NCBI GenBank assembly: GCA_024685535.1
Contig: JAIKVS010000074.1
Location: 1-41,612 of the forward strand
Origin: Oscillospiraceae bacterium
GTDB taxonomy: Bacteria > Bacillota > Clostridia > Oscillospirales > Oscillospiraceae
Reading direction: 5' to 3'
Length of the DNA: 41,612 bases
In this document: positions 20,515 to 30,118 of the stretch, piece after piece
How the letters are laid out: each line of letters opens with the position of its first letter
How positions within the stretch are numbered: the stretch's first letter is position 1
Translations under genes and position numbers: made by a program
Notes under the pieces: generated by a model
What the model was told of the DNA's origin: nothing
What the model saw: only the letters and a program-made list of their open reading frames with translations
The model's database searches: none

Positions 20515-21249
20515 TCAGATTTTGTCCATACGATATGTTATTTTGCAACCTGCCCCGTCTGCAACGATTCCGGGAGGCTCGTCAGATGGGTTCGGATATC
20601 CGAACGGTGCTTCAATAACTGTGTCAAGAAGAGAGATCACTCGATCCAGATGTGATGCATCCAGTGATTCGATACCGTGCCCTGTCCAGATCCTTTCAAA
20701 ACAGGGGCGGAAGGTCTGTAGGTTTTCAAGCGTTTTTCTGTATTCGCTAAGCGAGGATGATTCGTCCAGTTGCATCCATACGTTGTAAATCAAGCCATCC
20801 CCTGATAACAACACTTTTTCTTCCTCAACAAGAAAGCCTGTGCTGCCTTGTGTGTGCCCGCAAAGAGGTACAGTGCTCAGTGTAAGACCGCCCAGATCTA
20901 TTCGAGCCGGAAGGGGAAGCAGCTTAGGGATCAAAGGCGTATCCGTTCCTTCTTCCTGTGCTTCGAGTTCTATGTAGTGCCTCATAAGAGAATGGTCTTT
21001 TTCATTGAGAAAAACGAACGGACAGGACATAATGCCAAGATAATGATCAGGATGTCCGTGAGTCAGTAACGGGATAACCGGAAGATCAGTTAATGCAGAG
21101 ATTTCAGAAAGCAGATCGCCGGTTCCCATACCGGCGTCTATAAGTGCGGCGCGATTATTCCCGCAGACCAGATACATGCCTACGTCCTCGGCATTCTCCC
21201 AAATCAGCCATCCGCCTTTAAAGATTGGCGTTACAGCATATGCCTCCAC
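20515..21249 (-). CDS. MBL-fold (metallo-beta-lactamase superfamily) hydrolase
   Basis: NNRAALIDAGMG; metal motif LLTHGHPDHYLGIM; STVPLCGHTQGSTGFLVEEEKVLLSGDGLIYN. GTG start with AAAGGAGT upstream. Confidence 0.88.
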   Translation of the reverse strand: MEAYAVTPIFKGGWLIWENAEDVGMYLVCGNNRAALIDAGMGTGDLLSEISALTDLPVIPLLTHGHPDHYLGIMSCPFVFLNEKDHSLMRHYIELEAQEEGTDTPLIPKLLPLPARIDLGGLTLSTVPLCGHTQGSTGFLVEEEKVLLSGDGLIYNVWMQLDESSSLSEYRKTLENLQTFRPCFERIWTGHGIESLDASHLDRVISLLDTVIEAPFGYPNPSDEPPGIVADGAGCKITYRMDKI

Positions 21250-21253
21250 TGAT

Positions 21254-22147
21254 TTACTCCTTTACTGCGCCAAGAGAGATTCCTTTGACGATGTATTTCT
21301 GGAAGAACGGGAAAAGAATCAGGATCGGGAGCACGCCTAAAACAGCGATCGCCATTCTTACAGAGACACTCGGTATGTTAGTTACAGACATGCCGATCTG
21401 AGATGTGACCTGGCTGTTCTTTGAGAGGAACTGAACGTTATTGAGGATGTTCTGAAGAAGGATCTGCAGGGACCAGAGTTTGCTGTCACTTACGAAATAC
21501 AGTGCATTTGTCCAGTCGTTCCAATATGTGAGGATCGTAAACATGGCGACAGTGGCTATGATAGGTTTACCCATCGGCAGAACGACATAACTCAGAATGC
21601 CTACCGGTCCGGCACCATCCAGCTCAGCGGCTTCCATGATCTCATTTGGAATGCTGTGCTCAAAATAATTCTTCATGAGGATAAGGTGGAAGGGATTTAT
21701 AAGAAGATTCGGCAGCACCAATGCCCAGAATGTATTCTTTATTCTCAGATAACGCGCCCAGAGGATATAGCTTGGCACTACGCCGCCGTGAAAAAGCATT
21801 GTAAAGAAAATAAGAAATGTGATAACATTTCTGCCTTTCAGGCTTTTTCTCGACAGAGGATAGGCGAGCGTGATTGTAAGAAACAGGCTCATCAGCGTTC
21901 CAACGGCTGTTGTAGCGATAGTGAGGCCATAGGCTTTCAGAATCGTGTCAGAATTACGGAGAATATATTTATATGCATCGAGGCTGAATGTCTGCGGCCA
22001 GAACTGGTAACCGTTGCGTATAAGGGAGGACTCCGAGGATATAGAGGACATCAGCAGCAGAACAAAGGGTGAAAGTGTCAACACTACCAGAATCATAATC
22101 GTTGCTGTAATGCCGTGCTGGTATCGTCTCTCTTGTTTTGTAATCAT
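21254..22147 (-). CDS. Carbohydrate ABC transporter permease (LplC/YtcP-like, MalG family)
   Basis: Six TM helices; EAA-like motif EIMEAAELDGAGPVGILSYVVLPMGKPIIATV; C-terminal FFQKYIVKGISLGAVKE. Confidence 0.92.
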   Translation of the reverse strand: MITKQERRYQHGITATIMILVVLTLSPFVLLLMSSISSESSLIRNGYQFWPQTFSLDAYKYILRNSDTILKAYGLTIATTAVGTLMSLFLTITLAYPLSRKSLKGRNVITFLIFFTMLFHGGVVPSYILWARYLRIKNTFWALVLPNLLINPFHLILMKNYFEHSIPNEIMEAAELDGAGPVGILSYVVLPMGKPIIATVAMFTILTYWNDWTNALYFVSDSKLWSLQILLQNILNNVQFLSKNSQVTSQIGMSVTNIPSVSVRMAIAVLGVLPILILFPFFQKYIVKGISLGAVKE

Positions 22148-22156
22148 CTTATCACC

Positions 22157-23092
22157 TCAAAACAGTGCGTTGTCTTCATCGACCTTCGCAGTGATCTTGT
22201 TTGCAATCAGCACGAGGATAAAGCCGACGACAGACTGGAAAAGCCCTGCGGCAGCTGCCATTCCGATGTTGTTGCTTTTCATCAGTGCATTATATACATA
22301 AGTATCATAGGTTGCGGTCACATCATGGATCATCCCTGAATTCTGTGGGATAAGGTAAAACAGGCCGAAGTTTGAATAGAACAATGTCCCTGTACTGAGA
22401 AGGAGCATTGTTACAATTGTCGGTTTTATGCATGGGATGGTAATGCGTGTTATCTGCTGCCAGCGCGTAGCTCCGTCCAGTTCTGCTGATTCATACAGCG
22501 CCTTGTTTATCCCGACGATCGATGAGAGATAGATTATGGCTGTTGTACCAATGTTCAGCCAGAGATAAACAACTGACAGTATCACAGGCCAGGGACCTTT
22601 TTCAGCATACCAGCTTACCGGCTGAAGCCCGAAAAAGGGAAGGATGGTGTTGTTGAGCATACCGTTTTCCTGGCTTAAGAATGCAAAGGCAATATAGCTG
22701 CAAATTACCATGGAGATAAGATCCGGCAGTATGAGAGCTGACTGAGAAAACCGCGCTAGTCTCTGATTGCGCATATCGGCGAGCATGATCGCCACCGCTA
22801 TACCGAATACGGTCTCCATTATCAGAAACACAACATTATAGACAACGGTGTTTCGAGTTATGATCCAAGCGTCAGGCGTGGCAAAAAGGAATTTGAAATT
22901 TCTGAAACCGACCCACTGGCTTTTAAAAATTCCGAGAGCATAGTTTATCTTTTTGAAGGCAATAAACACACCAGCCATCGGCAGGTAATTATTAACCAAT
23001 ATATAAAGCAGGCCGGGAACCATAAGCAAGTAAAGGACTAAATGATTCTTCTTGATGCTCCTTTTGTTCAGTTTTTCAGGCAAGATTTCCAC
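22157..23092 (-). CDS. Sugar ABC transporter permease (LplB/YteP-like, MalF family)
   Basis: EAA-like motif ALYESAELDGATRWQQITRITIPCIKPTIVTM; multiple TM. The start is GTG 23092, or possibly TTG 23083, which is better spaced from the Shine-Dalgarno. Confidence 0.9.
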   Translation of the reverse strand: MEILPEKLNKRSIKKNHLVLYLLMVPGLLYILVNNYLPMAGVFIAFKKINYALGIFKSQWVGFRNFKFLFATPDAWIITRNTVVYNVVFLIMETVFGIAVAIMLADMRNQRLARFSQSALILPDLISMVICSYIAFAFLSQENGMLNNTILPFFGLQPVSWYAEKGPWPVILSVVYLWLNIGTTAIIYLSSIVGINKALYESAELDGATRWQQITRITIPCIKPTIVTMLLLSTGTLFYSNFGLFYLIPQNSGMIHDVTATYDTYVYNALMKSNNIGMAAAAGLFQSVVGFILVLIANKITAKVDEDNALF

Positions 23093-23099
23093 CTCTCTC

Positions 23100-23142
23100 T
23101 AAAAAACGGACAGCGCTCTGTTGCCGTTACTGCGCTGTCCGT
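23100..23142 (-). terminator. Terminator-like hairpin between the substrate-binding protein and permease genes
   Basis: ACGGACAGCGC / GCGCTGTCCGT stem; followed by T6 in minus-strand sense. Confidence 0.7.
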
Positions 23143-23202
23143 GCGAATCATTTTCAGCTGCTCTGATCACCATACTGCACTGAAGTGGTATTGAGGTGAT
23201 AT

Positions 23203-24714
23203 TTATTTAGATGCCATGTACGTATCGAGCTGACTTTGTGCTTCCGCAACAACATCATCCACACCTGCGGCTTTCATTTCCGCAATGAACTGCGGCAGAA
23301 CGGTGTCAACATCTACGCTGCCGCTTTCCAGTGCATATGCGTATTTCTCAACAACGTTGCTAACCGCTGCTATTTGGGTCTCTACCGGATCGGGATCGAA
23401 CTCGAAACCGTAAGTTATGGATATTTCAGCACTGTTGTTAAGTGCGAGCTGTTTTTTGTTGTGATCGGGATCATTGGAAACCGAATTGAATACATAGCTT
23501 GCGCCGGAGTTACCGATGCACCAGTTGAAAGCAGCCTCCCAGCCGGAATTGCCTGCTTCAATACCGTCACAGTATTCGATCAGTCCGTCGTCACGCATCT
23601 GCCAGTGATGGTCTTTTACACCATAATAGAGCGTAGTTGCCATATCAGAGTCGGTGAAAAGAAGATTGAGCCATTTCATTGCAGCTTCGGGGTTTTTAGA
23701 ATTGGAACTGATACCTACTCCCAAAGTGTCCGCAGAGGTCACAACATCAGCGCTCAGAGGTATGGCATAGCTTGGGAATGTGATATTGGACAGACCTGCA
23801 TGAACTATCGGTTCAACGACATCGCCATAGCAGTTCTGATTGCTTATATAACTGAAGAGGCTGCCGTCATAGTATGACAAACTGCCGACCTCACTTGTGG
23901 TTGCTGCATCCTTAAGAATATAGCCGGCCTCATACCAGGCGCGCATCGTATCCAGTTCGCGTTTGTAGGATTCTGATTCATAGAAATTGATTACAGTCGG
24001 ATCATCATTAACGGATACAAGATAATAGGCATCGCCGCTGAGATAGGAAACATGTTTCACATGCTCGTTATCGATACCGTAATAACCGAAGATCAATCCG
24101 TCACCATCGGGTGCCAGCATTGTCATTTCAGGATATTTCTGATGGACGATCTCATATGCTTTGCCTACGCCGTCGAGTGTAGTCATAGACTTGGGATCTA
24201 TGCCGCATTCATCAAGTATGTCCTTACGGCAGATGAGAGTGGCCACATATTTTTTATTTGCCATAAAGGGTACGCCGTAGTTCTTCCCGTCAATTGTGGC
24301 ATAATAAAGAAGATCACCGCAAACGTCCATGATATCCTTGCCGAACTTTTCCAGCAGATCATCAATAGGCATCAGTTCGCCCTGACGCGCCATTGCTCCG
24401 GTATCTCCGAGGATTGCCACAAGATCCATCGCTTCATTTCCGGCCATTTTCAAACCTATCTGCTCTTCGTAATTAGCTAGATTGTAGAATTCAATGTCGA
24501 CTTCAACGCCTATCTTATCCCGTGTGATATTGTTTAGGGCTTCTTCTACGATAGCCTCATCGGGAGTCTCGCCGAATGAGAACATTTCGAATTTGATTTT
24601 AACGGGGCCGTTGCTGTCAGAGGCAGGGGAAGTTCCGCAAGCCGGGAGTGCAAGCAGCATAGCCAACATAAGCACTATTGCAAAAATGTGTTTAAAATGG
24701 TTGAAGTTTTTCAC
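23203..24714 (-). CDS. Extracellular solute-binding protein of a carbohydrate ABC transporter (lipoprotein)
   Basis: Lipobox IFAIVLMLAMLLALPACGTSPASDS; typical solute-binding text (NSKNPEAAMKWLNLLFTDSDMATTLYYGVKDHHW). Likely GTG start at 24714 after GGAGGTG. Confidence 0.9.
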   Translation of the reverse strand: MKNFNHFKHIFAIVLMLAMLLALPACGTSPASDSNGPVKIKFEMFSFGETPDEAIVEEALNNITRDKIGVEVDIEFYNLANYEEQIGLKMAGNEAMDLVAILGDTGAMARQGELMPIDDLLEKFGKDIMDVCGDLLYYATIDGKNYGVPFMANKKYVATLICRKDILDECGIDPKSMTTLDGVGKAYEIVHQKYPEMTMLAPDGDGLIFGYYGIDNEHVKHVSYLSGDAYYLVSVNDDPTVINFYESESYKRELDTMRAWYEAGYILKDAATTSEVGSLSYYDGSLFSYISNQNCYGDVVEPIVHAGLSNITFPSYAIPLSADVVTSADTLGVGISSNSKNPEAAMKWLNLLFTDSDMATTLYYGVKDHHWQMRDDGLIEYCDGIEAGNSGWEAAFNWCIGNSGASYVFNSVSNDPDHNKKQLALNNSAEISITYGFEFDPDPVETQIAAVSNVVEKYAYALESGSVDVDTVLPQFIAEMKAAGVDDVVAEAQSQLDTYMASK

Positions 24715-24865
24715 AGGGAACACCTCCGTTATTTTATGGATTAAGTTTATCACTGCGAAATGAAGGGTGCTTTTGAATTTTTGCTCCATGCTTTCACTTT
24801 TCTGCTGTCATGTCAGCCACACATTGAAAAAAACGGGACCATGCCTTATTCTTTGAAAAAGAAAG

Positions 24866-24888
24866 CGGAGCCTTTTAAAAAGGCCCCG
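24866..24888 (-). terminator. Probable terminator of the response-regulator transcript
   Basis: CGGAGCCTTTT / AAAAGGCCCCG imperfect stem, followed by a CTTTCTTTTTC tract in minus-strand sense. Confidence 0.5.
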
Positions 24889-24927
24889 TGAATATTAAAG
24901 CAATGGGAAGAAAGATATTATCGGATG

Positions 24928-26019
24928 TTATTTCTTTACACTGCGAATATAATCACTCGGAGATTCACCGGTTATTTTTTTAAATAGTGTGGAGAAATAG
25001 GACAGATTATCGAAACCGGCTTCGCTCGCGGCTTCAGTAACATTTTTTCCGCGGTCGAGCTCATCTCTGGCTTTCCCTATTCTCTTGCGGTTAATATATT
25101 CAGGGATTGTGACACCATACCGGGAACTGAAAGCATGGGAAAGATAATCCTGACTTAAAAAGAACCTGGATGCAAGCTCGCTCCTGGAGATCCTTTCTGT
25201 GTAATGACTGTCCAGATAACTCCTTATCTGCTCAATGACGGGTGCGCTTCCTCCTGCCTCGGCAAGTTCCCGAACGGTGGCACTAAGAGAATAGTCAGCC
25301 CACTGCAGCATATGAAACGGCGAATCGAGGGCAACGCTGAACAATCGTACAGCTGCCCCATCACCGAAGATGACATTGGCGGCTATACCATTTTGTTCCA
25401 GAACCGAAACAAGCATGTGGAGATAAGCATGGCTGAAGCGCAAAAGTCCTATACGATCGGCACAGCCTGCTGCGTCCAGTTTGTTCAGATAGGTTTGGAT
25501 CGATTTAAACAGCGGACCTTTTTCCCCTTCCCTCAGAAGCGCCATCCAGCCTTCCTCCGGAAATTCGGGTAGTTCATTTATGCGGGGAGGTGCAGCATTG
25601 CTTTCTTGTTCCGCCTTTTCTTCGAATGCCTGCAGGCGGTTTTTTACTGAGACCCGGTTTATCGCACGTCGAACCGCTTTTTCAACGTCGGATATCGGGG
25701 ACATTTTCAGGATATATTCAACGCAGTCCAGCTTTATTGCTTCGCTGGCAAATGCAAAAGAATCGTAATTAGTCAGAAAAATGTTTTCAGTGCTGTAGCC
25801 GTTCTCCCGAACCCAGCGCAGCAGATCAAGGCCTGTCCCGCCCGGTGCTTCTATATCACATACCATTACGTCAGCCGGACCGTTTTCAATGAAATCGTTT
25901 TTTGCCTGTGCAACGGAGTACACGGCAGCAAAATCATCAAAACCGAGCGATGCCCAGTCAATTGTGCTCAGGAGCATATCAACTGTGCTTTTATCGTCGT
26001 CAAACAGAAGGATCTTCAT
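24928..26019 (-). CDS. YesN-type response regulator with AraC HTH output
   Basis: Receiver domain MKILLFDDDKSTVDML...VMVCDIEAPGGTGLDLL; AraC C-terminus RSELASRFFLSQDYLSHAFSSRYGVTIPEYINRKRIGKARDEL...FDNLSYFSTLFKKITGESPSDYI. Confidence 0.92.
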   Translation of the reverse strand: MKILLFDDDKSTVDMLLSTIDWASLGFDDFAAVYSVAQAKNDFIENGPADVMVCDIEAPGGTGLDLLRWVRENGYSTENIFLTNYDSFAFASEAIKLDCVEYILKMSPISDVEKAVRRAINRVSVKNRLQAFEEKAEQESNAAPPRINELPEFPEEGWMALLREGEKGPLFKSIQTYLNKLDAAGCADRIGLLRFSHAYLHMLVSVLEQNGIAANVIFGDGAAVRLFSVALDSPFHMLQWADYSLSATVRELAEAGGSAPVIEQIRSYLDSHYTERISRSELASRFFLSQDYLSHAFSSRYGVTIPEYINRKRIGKARDELDRGKNVTEAASEAGFDNLSYFSTLFKKITGESPSDYIRSVKK

Positions 26020-27715
26020 CAGGAATAATCCTTTCTTCAATTTCAAATGGAATAGTCAATTCTACCCGTGTTCCTCCAAGAAGGGATTCGGATATCTCTA
26101 TACCGGCTCTGTCTCCGTACAGAAGCCTGAGAGTCTGTCTTGTATTCCAGACTCCGATGCTCTGCCCGGCGCGCGGTTTGTAGTCCGGGTTGTTGATCTG
26201 GCGAAGCTCTTCCTCCGTCATGCCCGGTCCGTTATCTTCGACCGCTATATAGAGTGCATCGTTTTTGATTCGGGCCTGCAGGTAGAGTGTCACATGATCC
26301 TGTTCAGACATAGCGTGCTTGATGACATTCTCAGCAAAATTATGCACTGAGAATGGCGGCAGCATAACAGTATATGTATCTTCCGGAGTATCGAAAACAT
26401 GGCTCAGAGTACCGCTAAAACGCAGTTCCTGCATGGACAGATATGTCTCTATGTGTGCCAGTTCTTCCTTAAATGTGACAAGAGTCAGATTGGACCTGAA
26501 CATGTAGCGCAGATATGAAGCCAGATATCCGATAAAGTTGTCAAGCTCGGTCTGTTTGCCCAGACGCGCAAAGTTTGATACTGTTGTCAGGGCATTCATA
26601 AAAAAATGTGGCCGGATCTGCATCTGTAAATAACTCAGCCGAAGTTTCTGCTTCTCGATAACATCCTCATATGCGTGTATCTTTGCCTCATGCAGCTGAC
26701 GTGTCATGTTATTGAAGGCCTTGTCAACGCGCACAAATTCCTCCGGGTCATCCCGAGGAGGGATCTGATACAGTGCATCTCCGGAATTGATCTCTTCGAT
26801 AGCGGTGTCCAGTACTCTTAGCGGCTCGACTACATCTTTTCGTATAAGTCGGGTGAGCAGCGGGATCAGGGCAATTGCCGAAATCGATACCAACAGGAGA
26901 GTTATCAGAAAAAAACCACCCGGCCCTGTAAGAAAAGTGCGCGGGAGCAAAAGACACAGATTATATGGAGCTGCATCTGACCGGTCTGTGCGAACATAAT
27001 AATTGCTTCGCATGCCGGTGAGATAAAAATCCGAACTTGCCCGCAGTTCAATGCCATTTTCATCAATAAAAGTACGATGGCTGGCAGGAGTCATCTTATC
27101 GTCCGTTACCACGGAAATGAAATTACGTTCTGAGCTGAGCTGCTGTAGCGGTTCTTCAAAGTCTGCCATACGCACTAAAGCGCCGAGATATACCTTCTTT
27201 GACTCCAGAATGCTGAGCAGGCAGCTTTCACCGTCTATAGAGATAACTTCCCAGCGGCCCGATACCGGTTCTCCTGTAAAAAGATCACTTTCGAGATATG
27301 TGCGGATAGCTTTGCGCATCTGCTGTGTACTGCCCGGTCCGTAAGCGTATAGCAGTTCACCGCTTTGAGCATCATATGCAAAGAGATAGTCCAGGAGTGA
27401 GAAGCCGCTGACGGTAGTCTCAAGGCTTTTCTGAAGATCCAGCTTTGCGCGCATACGTGTCCACTCATCTTCTGACCGGATCGTATCAAATGAATCCTCT
27501 TTACGCTGCAACAGGAACAGATATTCTTGAATCAGCCGGAGGCTTTTGTCAGTCTCAGCAACATAAAGATGGTTCAGTTCCGCAGCGGTTTTTGCAGCAC
27601 GTCTGTCATTCTGATATAAAACTGTAAAGCTGGCTATATTGACAAGTATCACAAGGAGAATAACCGGGATGATCACAGCCGGCGTGAAGCGGTTGTATAT
27701 GGACTTTTTGTTCAT
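26000..27715 (-). CDS. YesM-type sensor histidine kinase
   Basis: Two TM, HAMP-like linker, LSYLQMQIRPHFFMNALTTVSNFARL (His_kinase family), HATPase VEDNGPGMTEEEL...GIGVWNTRQTLRLLYG-like segment. AAGGAGAG before the ATG at 27715. Confidence 0.92.
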   Translation of the reverse strand: MNKKSIYNRFTPAVIIPVILLVILVNIASFTVLYQNDRRAAKTAAELNHLYVAETDKSLRLIQEYLFLLQRKEDSFDTIRSEDEWTRMRAKLDLQKSLETTVSGFSLLDYLFAYDAQSGELLYAYGPGSTQQMRKAIRTYLESDLFTGEPVSGRWEVISIDGESCLLSILESKKVYLGALVRMADFEEPLQQLSSERNFISVVTDDKMTPASHRTFIDENGIELRASSDFYLTGMRSNYYVRTDRSDAAPYNLCLLLPRTFLTGPGGFFLITLLLVSISAIALIPLLTRLIRKDVVEPLRVLDTAIEEINSGDALYQIPPRDDPEEFVRVDKAFNNMTRQLHEAKIHAYEDVIEKQKLRLSYLQMQIRPHFFMNALTTVSNFARLGKQTELDNFIGYLASYLRYMFRSNLTLVTFKEELAHIETYLSMQELRFSGTLSHVFDTPEDTYTVMLPPFSVHNFAENVIKHAMSEQDHVTLYLQARIKNDALYIAVEDNGPGMTEEELRQINNPDYKPRAGQSIGVWNTRQTLRLLYGDRAGIEISESLLGGTRVELTIPFEIEERIIPDEDPSV

Positions 27716-27824
27716 AGCTTCCGCTCTCCTTCTTTGAAAGTAAAATGGTATCACTGACAGTAATGAAATTATTATATCACTCGCAGAAAAGTGATTCAAT
27801 CTGAATGAAACGAGGCCTAGTTAG

Positions 27825-30092
27825 ATGAAAAAGGAACAGCTTATGGAACTTCTGAACAGCATGAGTCTGAAAGAGAAGGTTTTTCAGCTTGTTCAGATAC
27901 CCGGTCAATACTTCCTGTCGGGTATAGCCGATACCGGCACGAAAACAGATAACAGCTTGACAGGGGAGGAGCTTGCGCTTATCGGCAGCACTCTTGGCAT
28001 CTATGGCTTAGAGACCACAGCGGAGATACAGAAGCGCCATATGGAGGAACACCCTCACCACATCCCGCTTCTGTTCATGCATGATGTTGTCCACGGTCTT
28101 CGAACCGCCTTTCCGATTCCGCTTGCCCTTGGAGCTGCTTTTTCACCTGACCTGGTAAAGATGTGTACCTCTGCAGCAGCGGACGAAAGCGCAGCGTCCG
28201 GTCTTCATGTAACATTTGCACCGATGCTTGATCTTGTGCGTGATCCGAGATGGGGACGTGTAATGGAGTCATTCGGAGAAGATCCTTTCCTCAACGCAAT
28301 GCTTGGAAGAGCTTCTGTTGAAGGATTTAGAGGAGGAAACGGGGAAACACCGGAAAAATGGCGTGTTGCATCCTGCATTAAACATTTTGCGGCTTACGGT
28401 GCCGCAGAAGCCGGACGGGATTATACAGGAGCAGATATGAGCAGCAGAATTCTAAGGGAATGCTATCTTCCAGCCTATATAGAGGGAGTCAGAGCCGGAG
28501 CGGATATGGTGATGAGCTCGTTCAATGCTATAGACGGTGTCCCGGCCACGGGGAATGAGAAGTTGCTCAAAGAAACACTGCGCGATGCCTGGAATTTTGA
28601 CGGCGTGCTGATTTCCGACTGGGACTCCGTCGGTGAACTTGTAAAGCGGGGAGTTTGCAGTGATCTGCGCGAGGCCGCAAGGCTTGCACTGAACTGCGGC
28701 ATAGATATAGATATGTGCTCCTTTGCGTACGCACGTCACTTGGAGGCACTCGTCCGCGAAGGAGAGGTCGCAAAAGAACAGGTAGATCGTGCCGCATTCA
28801 GAGTGCTGGAGCTGAAGAACCGGCTTGGCCTGTTTGAAGATCCGTTCCGTGGAGCGACGAGTACCGTAGAAAGGAAAAAGATACTCTCAACTGCCAACCG
28901 GGCGCTTGCAAGGAAGGCTGTATGTGAATGCTCAGTACTGCTGAAAAATGCCGGTGAGCAACCGCTTCTTCCGTTGGCATCGGAAAGTAAAGTGGCATTT
29001 ACAGGGCCTTATGTTGAGAGCAAAGAACTCCACAGCGCATGGGCAGTCTCAACTGATCCGGAAGACACAGTCAGCATCAGGGAGGCAGCGGAGGAATTGG
29101 CGCTGTCTCAAGGCAGAAGCTTTATCTTTGCAGAAGGCTGCACCATGACGTGCCGTGAAGATCTCGGACCAAAGTCAGAAGAGAGGATGGTAAAGTATTA
29201 CCGAGAGGATACGATACCTATGCAGAGCGTGACCACAGATGTCAATATGTTAAAAGAAGCGGTTGCGGCGGCGGAGAATGCGGACACAGTTGTAGTTTGT
29301 CTGGGTGAACACCGCCTTATGAGCGGAGAAGGAGCAAGCAGAGGTGAATTGACATTGCCGAAGCAACAGCTTGAGCTTTTAAAATCGCTTCATTCTGCCA
29401 ATAAAAACATAGTTAGTGTGATTTTCACAGGCAGGCCGCTGGATCTGAGGGAGGTTTGCGAGCTGAGCAGGTCAGTACTTCTGGTATGGATGCCGGGTAC
29501 GGAAGGCGGGAATGGAATACTAGATCTTCTCATCGGTGCTGCCGAACCGGGCGGAAGGCTGTCCATGAGCTTTCCATATTGCGTAGGACAGGTTCCAGTG
29601 TATTACAACCATTTCAACACGGGACGGCCGAAACCAAAAAATACAAAAGTGCCTTATTATGTCTCGGCATATATAGACATTCCGAACTCCCCTCTATTCC
29701 CGTTCGGTTACGGCCTGAGTTATACCTCCTTTTCGGTTTCAGGTATAAAACTAAGTGCTGAGAAAACAGCACTCCAAGACAGTGGGAGTTTCGGAGAGAT
29801 CAAAGCATTTGCCTCAGTGAAGAATACAGGTCTGCGCCGCGGTCAGACATTGATACAGTTATATGTGAGCCGGCCTTTTGCAGAGGCATTGGCTCCGGTA
29901 AAGGAACTGAAGGCTTTCCGGAAGCTGGCACTGGATCCCGGAGAGGAGAAAATGATCGAGTTTACAATAGGCAATGAAGAACTTGGCCATATGGGTTCCG
30001 ATGGGAAGATGCATGTGGTGAAAGGTGAATACCGCATCGCCATAGGTCTGGATTCAGAGACGGAAGAATGGATATCACTGAAGATCGTCTGA
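27825..30092 (+). CDS. Glycoside hydrolase family 3 (beta-glucosidase/xylosidase type), no signal peptide
   Basis: FAPMLDLVRDPRWGRVMESFGEDPFL; ASCIKHFAAYGAAEAGRDY; nucleophile region FDGVLISDWDSVGEL; FPFGYGLSYTSF and C-terminal Fn3-like domain. Confidence 0.95.
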   Translation: MKKEQLMELLNSMSLKEKVFQLVQIPGQYFLSGIADTGTKTDNSLTGEELALIGSTLGIYGLETTAEIQKRHMEEHPHHIPLLFMHDVVHGLRTAFPIPLALGAAFSPDLVKMCTSAAADESAASGLHVTFAPMLDLVRDPRWGRVMESFGEDPFLNAMLGRASVEGFRGGNGETPEKWRVASCIKHFAAYGAAEAGRDYTGADMSSRILRECYLPAYIEGVRAGADMVMSSFNAIDGVPATGNEKLLKETLRDAWNFDGVLISDWDSVGELVKRGVCSDLREAARLALNCGIDIDMCSFAYARHLEALVREGEVAKEQVDRAAFRVLELKNRLGLFEDPFRGATSTVERKKILSTANRALARKAVCECSVLLKNAGEQPLLPLASESKVAFTGPYVESKELHSAWAVSTDPEDTVSIREAAEELALSQGRSFIFAEGCTMTCREDLGPKSEERMVKYYREDTIPMQSVTTDVNMLKEAVAAAENADTVVVCLGEHRLMSGEGASRGELTLPKQQLELLKSLHSANKNIVSVIFTGRPLDLREVCELSRSVLLVWMPGTEGGNGILDLLIGAAEPGGRLSMSFPYCVGQVPVYYNHFNTGRPKPKNTKVPYYVSAYIDIPNSPLFPFGYGLSYTSFSVSGIKLSAEKTALQDSGSFGEIKAFASVKNTGLRRGQTLIQLYVSRPFAEALAPVKELKAFRKLALDPGEEKMIEFTIGNEELGHMGSDGKMHVVKGEYRIAIGLDSETEEWISLKIV

Positions 30093-30118
30093 AATCTTTA
30101 TTATGATGAGGGGTTTAT

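Noticed and set aside
25204-25572. 122-aa + strand ORF opposite the YesN-type regulator
   Set aside because: Antisense to a gene with clear receiver and AraC domains.
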